Origin: Massilia putida
Lineage (GTDB): Bacteria > Pseudomonadota > Gammaproteobacteria > Burkholderiales > Burkholderiaceae_D
DNA length: 64,000 nt
Reading direction: 5' to 3'
Assembly: GCF_001941825.1 (NCBI RefSeq)
Contig: NZ_CP019038.1
Location: forward strand, 5,208,001-5,272,000
Part shown: in pieces, positions 29,571-38,138 of the stretch
How the letters are laid out: each line of letters starts with the position of its first letter
How positions within the stretch are numbered: position 1 is the first letter of the stretch
Made by a program: the position numbers and the translations under genes
Notes under the pieces: generated by a model
Databases searched by the model: none
The model's input: the letters and a program-made list of their open reading frames with translations, nothing else
What the model was told of the DNA's origin: nothing

Positions 29571-30281
29571 TTAAAAGCGCCGGCTGACGCTTGCGACGAG
29601 GGCGCGGGCGCGGGGGAAGCCGCTGTCCGACCCGTGCACGAGGGTTTGCCAGCCGGCCTGCAGGCGCCAGTCGTCCTTGTCGTAGGCGAGCGTGGCACGC
29701 AGGTCGGCGCGGTCGCGCGGGGCCTGGTGATAATCGGTGCTGAACGGATGCAGCAGGCCGGCATGCAGGGCAAGCGCCAGGCGTTCGCTCAGCGGGATGC
29801 CGCCGTTCAGGTCGAGGTAGACCGCGCTGCCTGCGCCGTAATAGGCGGGTGAATAGGACAGGCGCGCGTTGACCCGATCCAGCGTCAGGCCGGCGTAGAA
29901 CTCGTGGTAGTCGGCCTCGCGGTTGCGCAGATAGATCGTGCGGATGATGCCGGCATCCCAGGACAAGCTCGACGTCAGCGGCAGCGCGCGGCCGCCGTAG
30001 ACGATCAAGAGACCCTGGCCGCGGCCATACAATGAGATGGGCGAGGCGAAGGCACCGGCGTACCAGCCGGCATCGAAGTCATGGTCCACGCGCAGCTGCA
30101 GGGCGGGACGGGGGCCCATGGAGACGCCGCGCATCGCATATTCGGACACGAGGGTGACGTCGGCACTGGTCTGGGCAACGGCCCCGGGTGCCGCGGCGAT
30201 CGCGGCGAGGCAGAATGCGAGCGCGCCCGTCAACGCGGGCGCGGGGGAGGAAGGCTGGCGGTCGTTGTCGTCGATGGGCAT
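29571..30281 (-). CDS. TorF family putative outer-membrane porin
   Basis: The protein has about 236 residues, with a signal-peptide-like segment ending AAPGAVAQ followed by TSADVTLVSEYAMRGVSMGPRPALQ, the opening of the TIGR02001/TorF family. Alternating hydrophobic strands follow and the chain ends VSRRF with a C-terminal phenylalanine, as expected for a beta-barrel recognised by BAM. The substrate is unknown. Start choice is open: ATG 30281 overlaps the S8 protease gene by 52 bp, TTG 30287 has GGAG at 7 nt, and TTG 30233 would give a 4-bp TTGA overlap. Confidence 0.8.
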   Translation of the reverse strand: MPIDDNDRQPSSPAPALTGALAFCLAAIAAAPGAVAQTSADVTLVSEYAMRGVSMGPRPALQLRVDHDFDAGWYAGAFASPISLYGRGQGLLIVYGGRALPLTSSLSWDAGIIRTIYLRNREADYHEFYAGLTLDRVNARLSYSPAYYGAGSAVYLDLNGGIPLSERLALALHAGLLHPFSTDYHQAPRDRADLRATLAYDKDDWRLQAGWQTLVHGSDSGFPRARALVASVSRRF

Positions 30282-31531
30282 AGGCAAACGCAGGCTCCGG
30301 CGGCGCGCGCGATGGCCGCGCAGGCGTTTATGCTACCAGCTTGTCCGGGCCCTGACGCCAACGCGGCAGGGAATATGCGGACGCCCCCGTCGAGGTCGGC
30401 CCGCAGCCGGGCCGGCGCCGTGCCTGGACGCAGTTCGAGGATCAGCGCGGCCAGCCCCGCCACGTGGGCCGCCGCGTACGACGAGCCGGACACCAGCCCA
30501 TAGCGCGCTCCCGGCAGCGAGGTCGGCACGTCCGTTCCCGGCGCGCGCAGCGATCCGGGCGGCGCCGCGCGCTGCGTGTCGGACGCCACCGCGATCACGC
30601 CCGGGTGCGAGGCGGGAAAGCCGCCGTCGGGCTGCGCCGGATCGGCCGCGCCGACGAGCGCCACGCCGCGCGACAGGGCGGCGTCGAGCAGGGCCTGCAG
30701 CAGCCGGTCCTTCGGTCCGCCCAGGCTCATATTGATGATGCCCACGTCGTTCATCAGCGCGAAATTGATGGCCTTGCCGAGCGTGAAGCTGTTGCAGCGC
30801 GCGGGCGGCCCGGCCGTTTCCCAGCACGCGCGCAGCGCCAGCAGCTTCGCGCCGGGCGCGATGCCCGCGATGCCCTGGCCGTTGCCTTCGCGCGCGGCGA
30901 TGATGCCGGCGACGGCCGTGCCGTGCGCTTCGGCCGCATCCGGATACGCATCGACGAAGTTGCGCCGCAGTTTGATTTGTCCCGCGAGGTCGGGGTGGTT
31001 TGCGTCGACGCCGCTGTCGACGACGGCCACCGTCACCCCGCGTCCCGTGCTGGCGTGGTGCAGCGTCGTCAGCTGCCACAGTTGCGCGGCCGGCTGCACG
31101 GGCAGCAGCGGATCGCCGCCGTCGAGTCCCCGGTATTCCTGGATCGCCTGGGCCCAGGCGACGCGGGGATCGTGCGCCAAGGTGTCGAGCAGCCGCTCGA
31201 CCTGCCCGCCGTCCTTATTTTGGGTGTCTTCCATCACGAAGCAGTCGATGCCGATGGCGGGCATCGGCCAGTCGTCGACGACGCGCAGGCCGTAGGCGGC
31301 GGCGAGCTCGCGCGCGACGCGGCGGCGCGCGGCGCGGGTGCTGTCGTCCGTGTAGCCGCCGCCGTACGCGCCGTCGGGACGGAAGTGCGGCGACGGCATG
31401 CGCAGCATCACGAGCACCTGATGGGCGGCGGGCGCCGGCGCCGCGTGCGGATCGGGCGGGTCCGCGCTCGCGCGCGGGACCGCGCACGCGAAGGCGCACA
31501 GGGCGAGCAGGCAGGCGAGGAGCCGTCTCAC
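30230..31531 (-). CDS. S8 (subtilisin-like) serine peptidase of the ECF sigma module
   Basis: The 433-residue protein begins with GTG 31531, which overlaps the anti-sigma stop (GTGA). A signal peptide (RRLLACLLALCAFACAVPRASA) is followed by a propeptide-like region (about 40-140; VLVMLRMP, RRRVARELAAAYGLRVVDDW, VERLLDTLAHDPRVAWAQAI). The catalytic triad is intact: Asp in VAVVDSGVDANHPDL, His in EAHGTAVAGIIA, Ser in VSGSSYAAAHVAGLAALIL; the oxyanion Asn position reads VALVGAADP, with Ala or Asp instead of Asn. It should act in the periplasm or outside. Coupling to the anti-sigma gene suggests a regulatory role in releasing the sigma factor, which is inference. Confidence 0.9.
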   Translation of the reverse strand: MRRLLACLLALCAFACAVPRASADPPDPHAAPAPAAHQVLVMLRMPSPHFRPDGAYGGGYTDDSTRAARRRVARELAAAYGLRVVDDWPMPAIGIDCFVMEDTQNKDGGQVERLLDTLAHDPRVAWAQAIQEYRGLDGGDPLLPVQPAAQLWQLTTLHHASTGRGVTVAVVDSGVDANHPDLAGQIKLRRNFVDAYPDAAEAHGTAVAGIIAAREGNGQGIAGIAPGAKLLALRACWETAGPPARCNSFTLGKAINFALMNDVGIINMSLGGPKDRLLQALLDAALSRGVALVGAADPAQPDGGFPASHPGVIAVASDTQRAAPPGSLRAPGTDVPTSLPGARYGLVSGSSYAAAHVAGLAALILELRPGTAPARLRADLDGGVRIFPAALASGPGQAGSINACAAIARAAGACVCLCPSTTTTASLPPPRPR

Positions 31532-32196
31532 GGCTGCCCGATCGCGGACAACGGTTCGGCCAGCGTCACGGCCGGTTCCGCGCGCAGCCGGGCCAGCACG
31601 GGGTCCAGCTGGCCGTCCGCGCCGACCAGCCAGGCATCCGTGACGGTCGGGCCGCCGACGATGCGTGCGCCACTGCCGCGCACGATGCGGCGCAGTTCGG
31701 CCTCGGGCGTGTCGGGCCGGAAGGTGACGACGAGTCTTGCCATGCCGTTGGCGCCGGCGGCGCCCAGCGCGCGGTAGTCGGGCGCCGCGTCCGGTCGGGC
31801 AGCGGGGCGCGCCAGCATGGCGGCCAGCACGGCGATCGCGCAGAACTGCGCGGCGACGGCGGCGCGCAGCCAGGTGCGGTCGTTGGCGGCGAGGCGGTTG
31901 CGCCAGCGCTGCAGCAGGCCGGGCGTCTCCGGCACCGCGCACGGCACCGGGACGTCGTCGTCCACCGGCGCGGCGTCCAGGCGCGGCATCAGGCGGGCCA
32001 GTGCGCGGTCCGGATCGAAGTCGAGGCTCGGCCCCGGCCCGGCCGCGTGCACCGTACGCAGCAGCGCGAGGTCGGCGCGGCAGTCGGCGCAGGTTGCCAC
32101 ATGGGCCTGCACGCGTTCCAGTTCCGCGCCAGCGAGGGTGCCGTTGGCGAGCCAGGGCAGGGCGTCCTGGGCTTCGGGGTGGCTGTACGGGTTCAT
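31528..32196 (-). CDS. Zinc-binding anti-sigma factor with periplasmic propeptide-like domain
   Basis: The 222-residue protein starts MNPYSHPEAQDALPWLANG at an ATG overlapping the sigma stop (ATGA). The N-terminal zf-HC2/ZAS domain has HVATCADC (H-x3-C-x2-C, about residues 32-39). One membrane helix (about 118-136; AVAAQFCAIAVLAAMLA) separates it from a C-terminal domain (about 150-222; ARLVVTFRPDTPEAELRRI, GARIVGGPTVTDAWLVG, DPVLARLRAEPAVTLAEPL). That domain has the order of elements seen in the propeptide of the adjacent S8 protease. Its topology places it in the periplasm. It presumably holds the ECF sigma factor inactive at the membrane. Confidence 0.9.
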   Translation of the reverse strand: MNPYSHPEAQDALPWLANGTLAGAELERVQAHVATCADCRADLALLRTVHAAGPGPSLDFDPDRALARLMPRLDAAPVDDDVPVPCAVPETPGLLQRWRNRLAANDRTWLRAAVAAQFCAIAVLAAMLARPAARPDAAPDYRALGAAGANGMARLVVTFRPDTPEAELRRIVRGSGARIVGGPTVTDAWLVGADGQLDPVLARLRAEPAVTLAEPLSAIGQP

Positions 32197-32780
32197 GGCC
32201 GGATCTCCAGCTGGTCTTCCAGCAGTGTTGCCAGGCGGCGGCGCGCGTGGAACAGGCGCGTTTTGACGGTGTTGACGGGACATTCCATGATTTCTGCGAT
32301 TTCTGCGTAACCCATGTCGTGATAGAAGGTCAGCTGGAACGCGGCCCGCTGCGCCAGCGGCAAGGTGGCGACGGCCGCGTCGACGGCGTGCGCGAGGCGC
32401 TGCTGTTCGAAGCGCCAGTCGGGCCGGCCGGCGTCGTCGCCCACGCACTCGTCGGCGGCATCGCCCGCCGGCTCGTCCAGCGCGTGCAGCGCCTTGCAGG
32501 CCTTGCGGTAGGCGATCGCGAAGACCCAGGTCGAGACCTTGCAGCTGCCGTCGAACGTGGCGGCCTTCTGCCAGACGACGAGCAGCGTGTCGTTGACGAT
32601 TTCCTCGATCAGCGGCACGCTGCGCGTCATCCTTTGCAGGAAGCGCGCCAGGCGCGGGAAATACACGCGGTACAGCATCTCGAAGGCGCGCCGGTCCCCG
32701 GCCGCGACACGGCCGAGCAGGCTGGCTTCGCCCTCGGCCGTTCCGACCGCCGAAGCCGGTTCTTCGATTCTCCTATCCAC
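32193..32780 (-). CDS. ECF-type RNA polymerase sigma factor
   Basis: The 195-residue sigma factor has region 2 (about 25-95; FEMLYRVYFPRLARFLQRM, IEEIVNDTLLVVWQKAATF, VSTWVFAIAYRKACKAL) and region 4 (about 130-185; LPLAQRAAFQLTFYHDMGY, AEIAEIMECPVNTVKTRLFHARRRL). It lacks regions 1 and 3, as ECF members do. GTG 32780 is the only plausible start in this frame. It is the first of three overlapping genes and probably controls its own promoter (see the candidate at 32807-32834). Confidence 0.93.
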   Translation of the reverse strand: MDRRIEEPASAVGTAEGEASLLGRVAAGDRRAFEMLYRVYFPRLARFLQRMTRSVPLIEEIVNDTLLVVWQKAATFDGSCKVSTWVFAIAYRKACKALHALDEPAGDAADECVGDDAGRPDWRFEQQRLAHAVDAAVATLPLAQRAAFQLTFYHDMGYAEIAEIMECPVNTVKTRLFHARRRLATLLEDQLEIRP

Positions 32781-32806
32781 GCATGCGCTCTCTACTGTTT
32801 TGCCGT

Positions 32807-32834
32807 GAATACCCGCCCACCGTGCAAAGGTTCA
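32807..32834 (-). promoter_or_regulatory. Candidate ECF-type autoregulated promoter
   Basis: On the minus strand TGAACCTTT (32834-32826) and GTATTC (32812-32807) are separated so that GAACC and GTATTC are 16 nt apart. A GAAC-type -35 and such spacing are typical for ECF sigma promoters, and the element lies 26 bp upstream of the sigma start codon. Recognition by this sigma factor is inference. Confidence 0.4.
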
Positions 32835-32956
32835 TGCGCGGCGCAACTATTTTTTGCCGCACCCGATTCTCACACGGATCGGCGCCGGGCGCGAATCGTG
32901 TTGCCGGGAACATCCAGGCATGTCACGATGTCACCATGTCAACCACATCGTGTCCC

Positions 32957-33355
32957 ATGAAACGATTTGCCATTCCCTTCATCGCCGCCGCGCTGACCCT
33001 GGCCGGCCCCGCCCACGCGCAGATGCGCAACGCCGACGCGCCCCGTCCGCTCGGCTACACCCGCGTCGCCGACGCCCTGGCCGCGGTGCAGAAAAGCCCG
33101 GACGCGAAGATCACCCATCCGGACGGCTGGACCGTCGTCACCGTCCCCAAACCGGAACTGGCCGTCTGGTCGTTCGTGCCGGAAGGGCACGAGGCGTACC
33201 CCGCCGTCGTGCGGCGCCTGATCCGCAAGACCGACAAGGGGACGTTCGTCGAGATGAAAGTGCTGTGCGAAGCGAAGCAGGAACCGTGCCGCAGGCTGGC
33301 GCTGCAGTTCCAGCAGATGACGGCGCAGATGCAGCAGGCGCTGCAGGGCAAGTAG
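32957..33355 (+). CDS. Small secreted protein of unknown function
   Basis: The 132-residue product starts MKRFAIPFIAAALTLAGPAHAQ, a clear signal peptide with cleavage after Ala21. The mature part is basic and mostly hydrophilic, with two cysteines (VLCEAKQEPCRRLALQFQQ) spaced for a disulfide and a Gln-rich amphipathic end (QQMTAQMQQALQ). I recognise no family. An upstream in-frame ATG at 32936 is possible but would bury the signal peptide. It is divergent from the ECF sigma gene and shares its control region. Confidence 0.65.
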   Translation: MKRFAIPFIAAALTLAGPAHAQMRNADAPRPLGYTRVADALAAVQKSPDAKITHPDGWTVVTVPKPELAVWSFVPEGHEAYPAVVRRLIRKTDKGTFVEMKVLCEAKQEPCRRLALQFQQMTAQMQQALQGK

Positions 33356-33417
33356 GGTGGGCGGCCCTCCGCCCGCGCGCAACGTTCGCATTGTGTTGGC
33401 GTAACGCGCGGGCACGT
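33354..33417. repeat. Repeat/hairpin region after the secreted-protein gene
   Basis: GTAGGGTGGGCGG-CCCT-CCGCCC opens the segment and GCCCGCGCG pairs with CGCGCGGGC 40 bp further on. The opening is related to elements at 11331 and 29541. It may double as a terminator between two convergent genes. Confidence 0.5.
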
Positions 33418-33453
33418 TTCATTCGGGCCCGAATGCCACTCAACGGACAGTAT

Positions 33454-34392
33454 CTACCGGTTGACGACCACCTTGGCCGCGGCCGTCACCTGGTCGCGCA
33501 ACCACTTGTGCTCGGGCGACTGGTGCACGCGCTGGTGCCACAGCTGGTAGAAGCGCATCGGCGGGAATTTGATCGGGACCGTGAAGTTTTTCAGCGGCAG
33601 CGTCTTTTCGTAGAAGCGGATGAACTGGCGGCCCGTCGTCAGCACGAGGTCCGTCTGCGTGAGCATGTACGGGATCAGGCCGAAATAGGGCGACTCGACG
33701 GCCACCTTGCGGTGCAGGCCCTGGCGTTCGAGGAAGGCGTCGATGACGCCGTGGTAGCCCGGCAGCATGGCGGTCGGCGCGATGTGGGGCAGCGTGAGGT
33801 AGTCCTCGACCGTCATCGCGTCGGACGCCGTGCGCTTGGCGTAGGCGCTGTCGGCGCGCATCGTGCAGATGATCGGGTCTTCGAACAGTTTCGAGATATG
33901 CAGGTGCGACGGCGGCTCGTCCCAGTTGGCGATCACGAGGTCCATCTCGCCGTCGGACAGCATGCGCAGGTAGTCCGTGCCGGGCCCGAGGTGGTGGATC
34001 GTCACCCGGCTGTTCGGCGCGCCGCGCCGGATCGCTGCGACGACGCCCGGCAGGAATTGGGTGTCGAGGTAGTCGGGCGCGGCGATGTGGAACGTGCGGT
34101 CGGCCTGTTCCGGCACGAACGGCGACTTGCGCACGAACAGGCCCTCCGTCTCGTCGAGGATGCGCTTGGCCGGCTTGAGCAGGCTTTCGCCGTGCTGCGT
34201 CGGCACCATGCCGCGCGCGCCGCGCACGAGCAGCGGGTCGCCCGTCAGCTCGCGCAGCTTGCGCAGCGAGGCCGAGATCGACGGCTGCGGCTGGTTCAAC
34301 TTGAGGGCGACGCGCGAGACGTTCTTTTCCACCAGCAGCAGGTAGAGAATGCGGATCAGGTGCAGATCGAGGTGCTGGGGCAGGGAGGACAT
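33454..34392 (-). CDS. LysR family regulator divergent from puuD
   Basis: The 312-residue protein starts MSSLPQHLDLHLIRILYLL at ATG 34392. Its N-terminal winged helix has VSRVALKLNQPQPSISASLRKL (about 25-45); the effector domain follows from about residue 90 (TFHIAAPDYLDTQFLPGV). The region between it and the urate hydroxylase gene holds three ATAC repeats and is very AT-rich. Control of urate or purine catabolism is a likely role, inferred from position. Confidence 0.9.
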   Translation of the reverse strand: MSSLPQHLDLHLIRILYLLLVEKNVSRVALKLNQPQPSISASLRKLRELTGDPLLVRGARGMVPTQHGESLLKPAKRILDETEGLFVRKSPFVPEQADRTFHIAAPDYLDTQFLPGVVAAIRRGAPNSRVTIHHLGPGTDYLRMLSDGEMDLVIANWDEPPSHLHISKLFEDPIICTMRADSAYAKRTASDAMTVEDYLTLPHIAPTAMLPGYHGVIDAFLERQGLHRKVAVESPYFGLIPYMLTQTDLVLTTGRQFIRFYEKTLPLKNFTVPIKFPPMRFYQLWHQRVHQSPEHKWLRDQVTAAAKVVVNR

Positions 34393-34404
34393 GGCGGATG
34401 AGGT

Positions 34405-34452
34405 ATATACGAAGTCTGATTTTAAATATACGTTATTTTTCATGTTGAATAC
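34405..34452. promoter_or_regulatory. Three evenly spaced ATAC motifs in the lysR-puuD spacer
   Basis: ATATAC at 34405 and 34426 and GAATAC at 34447 lie exactly 21 bp apart, about two helical turns. They sit in a short AT-rich spacer between divergent genes. A LysR operator array is the simplest reading. Confidence 0.45.
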
Positions 34453-34502
34453 AATAAATCGAAGCCGGTGTCGCCTGCCGGTCACGCTCTGAAGGAGTCG
34501 TC

Positions 34503-35714
34503 ATGCAAGCTGTTGGATATCTCGTCCCATACGTCCTCGAATGGATGAACATGCTGGTGCGCTGGCTGCACGTCATCACGGGCATCGCCTGGATCGGCGC
34601 CTCGTTCTACTTCGTCTGGCTGGACAATTCCCTGCGCCCGCCGGCGGCCGGCTCCGACCTCGCGAAAAAGGGCGTGGCGGGCGAGTTGTGGGCCGTGCAC
34701 GGCGGCGGCTTCTACAACCCGCAGAAATACCTCGTCGCGCCGGCCGAATTGCCGGACGAGCTGCACTGGTTCAAGTGGGAGGCGTATTCGACGTGGCTGT
34801 CGGGCTTCGCGCTGCTGCTCATCGTCTACTGGTTCAACGCCCAGGCCATGATGGTCGACCGCAGCGTGGCCGATCTGTCGTCCTGGCAGGCCATCGGCCT
34901 CGGGGCGGGGAGTCTCGTCGCGGGCTGGATCGTGTACGACCTGCTGTGCCGCTCAAGGCTCGGCCGGCACGACCTGGGGTTCGGCGTCGTGATCTTCGCG
35001 CTGCTCGTCGGCGCGGCCTGGGTGCTGACGCACTTCCTCAGCGGCCGCGCGGCGTATATCCACGTGGGGGCGATGATCGGCACGATCATGGTCGCGAACG
35101 TGGCGATGGTGATCATTCCCGGCCAGCGCAGGATGGTCGAGGCGATGCGCGCGGGCAGCAAGCCCGATCCGGTCTACGGCATCCGCGGCAAGCAGCGCAG
35201 CGTCCACAACAACTACTTCACGTTGCCGGTGCTGTTCATCATGATCAGCAACCACTTCGCGATGACGTATCGGCACCCGCATGCGTGGGCCGTGCTGGGC
35301 ACCATCATGGCGGCGGGCGTCTTCATCCGCCACTTCTTCAACCTGCGCCACAAGGGCCGCGTGGAATGGATCTGGCCGGCGATCGGCGTGGCACTGCTGC
35401 TGGGGCTCGCGGTCGCGCTGGCGCCGGCCCGGCCCGGCGCGTCGGCAGGGGCGGTCGGTTTCGCGCAGGTCCAGACGATCATCCGCCAGCGCTGCGTGTC
35501 GTGCCACGCGGCGCATCCCACGCAGCCCGGATTCGCGAGCGCGCCGGCCGGCGTGATGCTGGACGACGCGCACGGCATCGCGCAGAACGCGCCGCGCATC
35601 TATCAGCAGGCCGTCCAGCTGAAGGCGATGCCGCTGGCGAACATGACCAATATGACCGATGCGGAGCGGGCGCAGTTGGGAGCGTGGTTCGAGGCGGGGG
35701 CGAAGACCGACTGA
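34503..35714 (+). CDS. puuD: Urate hydroxylase PuuD (membrane-bound, cytochrome c fused)
   Basis: The 403-residue protein has an N-terminal membrane domain of about eight or nine helices (MNMLVRWLHVITGIAWIGASF at the start, histidines in WLHVITG and NHFAMTYRH) and a C-terminal cytochrome c domain with the heme motif CVSCH (about 327-331). This layout defines PuuD, which oxidises urate and passes electrons to the respiratory chain. AAGGAG lies upstream of the ATG. The genes for later purine steps are not visible next to it; the gene stands alone, divergent from lysR. Confidence 0.9.
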   Translation: MQAVGYLVPYVLEWMNMLVRWLHVITGIAWIGASFYFVWLDNSLRPPAAGSDLAKKGVAGELWAVHGGGFYNPQKYLVAPAELPDELHWFKWEAYSTWLSGFALLLIVYWFNAQAMMVDRSVADLSSWQAIGLGAGSLVAGWIVYDLLCRSRLGRHDLGFGVVIFALLVGAAWVLTHFLSGRAAYIHVGAMIGTIMVANVAMVIIPGQRRMVEAMRAGSKPDPVYGIRGKQRSVHNNYFTLPVLFIMISNHFAMTYRHPHAWAVLGTIMAAGVFIRHFFNLRHKGRVEWIWPAIGVALLLGLAVALAPARPGASAGAVGFAQVQTIIRQRCVSCHAAHPTQPGFASAPAGVMLDDAHGIAQNAPRIYQQAVQLKAMPLANMTNMTDAERAQLGAWFEAGAKTD

Positions 35715-35715
35715 C

Positions 35716-35743
35716 CGTCGTTCCCGCTTTCGCGGGGACGACG
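35716..35743. repeat. Solo palindromic repeat between convergent genes
   Basis: CGTCGTTCCCGC-TTT-CGCGGGGACGACG forms a hairpin of 12 pairs with one G-T pair. It occupies nearly the whole gap between puuD and the S9 peptidase gene, so it may end transcription from both sides. Confidence 0.8.
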
Positions 35744-35749
35744 TGGTTC

Positions 35750-38113
35750 TTATTTCAGCGTTCTTTCAAACAGCTGATAAATGCGCCGATACTCGTCGTA
35801 CCACGCCTCCGGCTGCACGAACGAATGCCGCTCCAGCGGGTACGGCGCCAGCTCCCAATGGTCCTTCTTCAATTCGATCAGGCGCTCCGCCATGCGCACG
35901 GAGTCCTGGAAGAACACGTTATCGTCGATCATGCCGTGCGCGATCAGCAGGTGGCCCTTGAGGTTCTGCGCATACTCGATCGGCGATGACGTTTTGTAGG
36001 CATCCGGGTCCAGGTCCGGCGTATTCAGGATGTTGGCCGTGTACTCGTGGTTGTACGAGGTCCAGTCGGACACGGGCCGCAGCGCCGCGCCGGCCTTGAA
36101 CACGTCGGGCGCGCGCAGCATGCCCATCAGGGTCATGAAGCCGCCGTAGCTGCCGCCGTAGATGCCCACGCGGGCCGGGTCGCCCTGTTCGTTCGCGACC
36201 ATCCAGTTCACGCCGTCGAGGTAATCGTCCAGTTCCGGGTGGCCCATCTGGCGGTAGATCGCCGTGCGCCATTTGACGCCATAACCCTTCGACGCGCGGT
36301 AATCCATGTCGAGGACGACGTAGCCGTTCTGCACGAGCAGATTATGAAACATCTGCTCGCGGAAGTAGGGCGTGTAGCGCTGCGTGACGTTCTGCAGATA
36401 GCCCGCGCCGTGCACGAACATCACGACCGGATATTGTTTGCCCGGTTCGAACTGCGCGGGGCGGTACAGCTTCGCCCAGATGGGCCCCGCGCCGTGCGTC
36501 GACGGGATCGTCACGAACTGCGGCTGGATCCACTCGTGCGCCTTGAATTCGGCCGTGCGGGTGTCGGTCAGCTTGACGGCGTCGCCGCCGTTCGACGGCA
36601 CGGTCGCGATCTGCGGCGGCAGGTAAGGGCCGGAATAATGCACGAGCAGCCTGCGCTGGTCCGGCGACAGGCGGAAATCCTGCACGCCGGCCAGGTTGCT
36701 CACCTCGCGCGTGGCGCCGTCGCGCGCCGACACGGCGCAGACTTCGTATGCGCCCGGCGTCTTGCGGTTGCATAGCAGCCAGGCCGTCTGGCCGTCCGCC
36801 GACCAGGCCACGTCCGATGCTTCCCACTGGCCCTGCGTGAGCGCGCGCGTGCGCCCGGCGGCGTCGCGGACGTACAGGTGCGAATAACCCGTTTCCTCGG
36901 ACAGATACCACAGCGTCGTGCTGTCCGGCAGCCAGCCGAATTCATTGTTGTCGTAGTTGACCCAGGCCTCGTCCGTCAGGCGGTGCACGGGTGTCAACGC
37001 GGCGCGCGGCAGGTCGACGGTGGCGATCCAGCGGTCCTTGTTGTCGACCGAGCGGAACATCACGGCCGCGTTGGCGCCGTTCTGGCTCCATGTGATCGCC
37101 TCGCCGTCGAAGCCGATCATCACCGCGCGGTTGCCCTTGAGCGGGTCGAGCTTGTGCTCCGCGCGCAGCTTGGCCAGCGGGTCGACGGCGATCCCGGGCA
37201 GGGCGTCCAGCGCCACGTCTTTCACCTCGCGCGTCGCGAGATTCACGAGCTTGAGGCCGTGGCCCACCGGCGTGTTGCGGCCCACGCGTGTGCGCTCGTC
37301 CGAGAATTCCTCGTAGCCGCTTTCCGTCACGTAGCGGGGCATCTTGCCGACGCGCCCCTTGTCCGCGTTCTTCGGGCCCGTCACGACGAGCAGCCAGCGG
37401 CCGTCCGGCGACAGCGCGCTGTTCAGGATCGCGACCTTGTCGCCCAGGTAGACCGGCGCCGGGGCGCGGGTCGGATCGGCGTGGCGCAGTGCCTCGGCGT
37501 GGGCGTGCGTCGCGTCGCGCTCGTCCTTCTGGCGTTTCAGGATGGTCGACAGGCGCAGTTGCATGTCGCGCAGCGGATCGGGTTCCGCCGCGTTCGGGTC
37601 CTTGGCGGCGCGCGGCAGGGCGACGGGGCCCAGGACGCGCTCGTTGCGATCCCAGGCGAACCAGTCGTCGCCGATGCGGAACTGCACGCCGCGCTCGTCG
37701 GCCGAGTACTGTACGGCCGCGATCGCGACGCCGTTGCTGCGCGTGATCTGCACGAGGGCGCCTGTTTTGAGGTCGCGCTCGAACAGGTCGCCGTTGCGCA
37801 CGACGATGGCGCGGGTGCGGGCGCGGTTGTACAGCATTTCCGGGCTGTCCAGCTTCGCCTGGTCGGCATCAAGCACCAACGCCGCATTGCCGGCTTGCGC
37901 CGCATGCACGCGCCACGTGTCGCGCAGCGGCGAGCCGGTGCGCTTCTGTCGATAGAAGACCTGCTTGCCGTCCCAGTTCCACCACGCCGCTTCCACGGGG
38001 GTGCCGATCCAGTCGGGGTTGGCCATGGCCTGGTCGAGGGTCACGGGCGTGGAGGCGAAGGCTGGTAGCGCCAGCAGCGCGGCGAAAACGGTCAGGGCGG
38101 GAAGTCGCATCAT
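35750..38113 (-). CDS. S9 family prolyl oligopeptidase / dipeptidyl peptidase IV-like
   Basis: The 787-residue secreted enzyme starts MMRLPALTVFAALLALPAFAS, a signal peptide. A beta-propeller region (about 30-540) is followed by the alpha/beta hydrolase domain. The nucleophile lies in GIYGGSYGGFMTLMGML (Ser in G-G-S-Y-G), the acid in LIAHGMIDDNVFF and the histidine in LERHSFVQPE. DPP-IV-like enzymes remove dipeptides after proline or alanine. Start could be 38113 or 38110. An 11-bp inverted repeat lies 26-64 bp upstream. Confidence 0.9.
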   Translation of the reverse strand: MMRLPALTVFAALLALPAFASTPVTLDQAMANPDWIGTPVEAAWWNWDGKQVFYRQKRTGSPLRDTWRVHAAQAGNAALVLDADQAKLDSPEMLYNRARTRAIVVRNGDLFERDLKTGALVQITRSNGVAIAAVQYSADERGVQFRIGDDWFAWDRNERVLGPVALPRAAKDPNAAEPDPLRDMQLRLSTILKRQKDERDATHAHAEALRHADPTRAPAPVYLGDKVAILNSALSPDGRWLLVVTGPKNADKGRVGKMPRYVTESGYEEFSDERTRVGRNTPVGHGLKLVNLATREVKDVALDALPGIAVDPLAKLRAEHKLDPLKGNRAVMIGFDGEAITWSQNGANAAVMFRSVDNKDRWIATVDLPRAALTPVHRLTDEAWVNYDNNEFGWLPDSTTLWYLSEETGYSHLYVRDAAGRTRALTQGQWEASDVAWSADGQTAWLLCNRKTPGAYEVCAVSARDGATREVSNLAGVQDFRLSPDQRRLLVHYSGPYLPPQIATVPSNGGDAVKLTDTRTAEFKAHEWIQPQFVTIPSTHGAGPIWAKLYRPAQFEPGKQYPVVMFVHGAGYLQNVTQRYTPYFREQMFHNLLVQNGYVVLDMDYRASKGYGVKWRTAIYRQMGHPELDDYLDGVNWMVANEQGDPARVGIYGGSYGGFMTLMGMLRAPDVFKAGAALRPVSDWTSYNHEYTANILNTPDLDPDAYKTSSPIEYAQNLKGHLLIAHGMIDDNVFFQDSVRMAERLIELKKDHWELAPYPLERHSFVQPEAWYDEYRRIYQLFERTLK

Positions 38114-38138
38114 CAGTCGGGTGGATAAATGAAGAACA

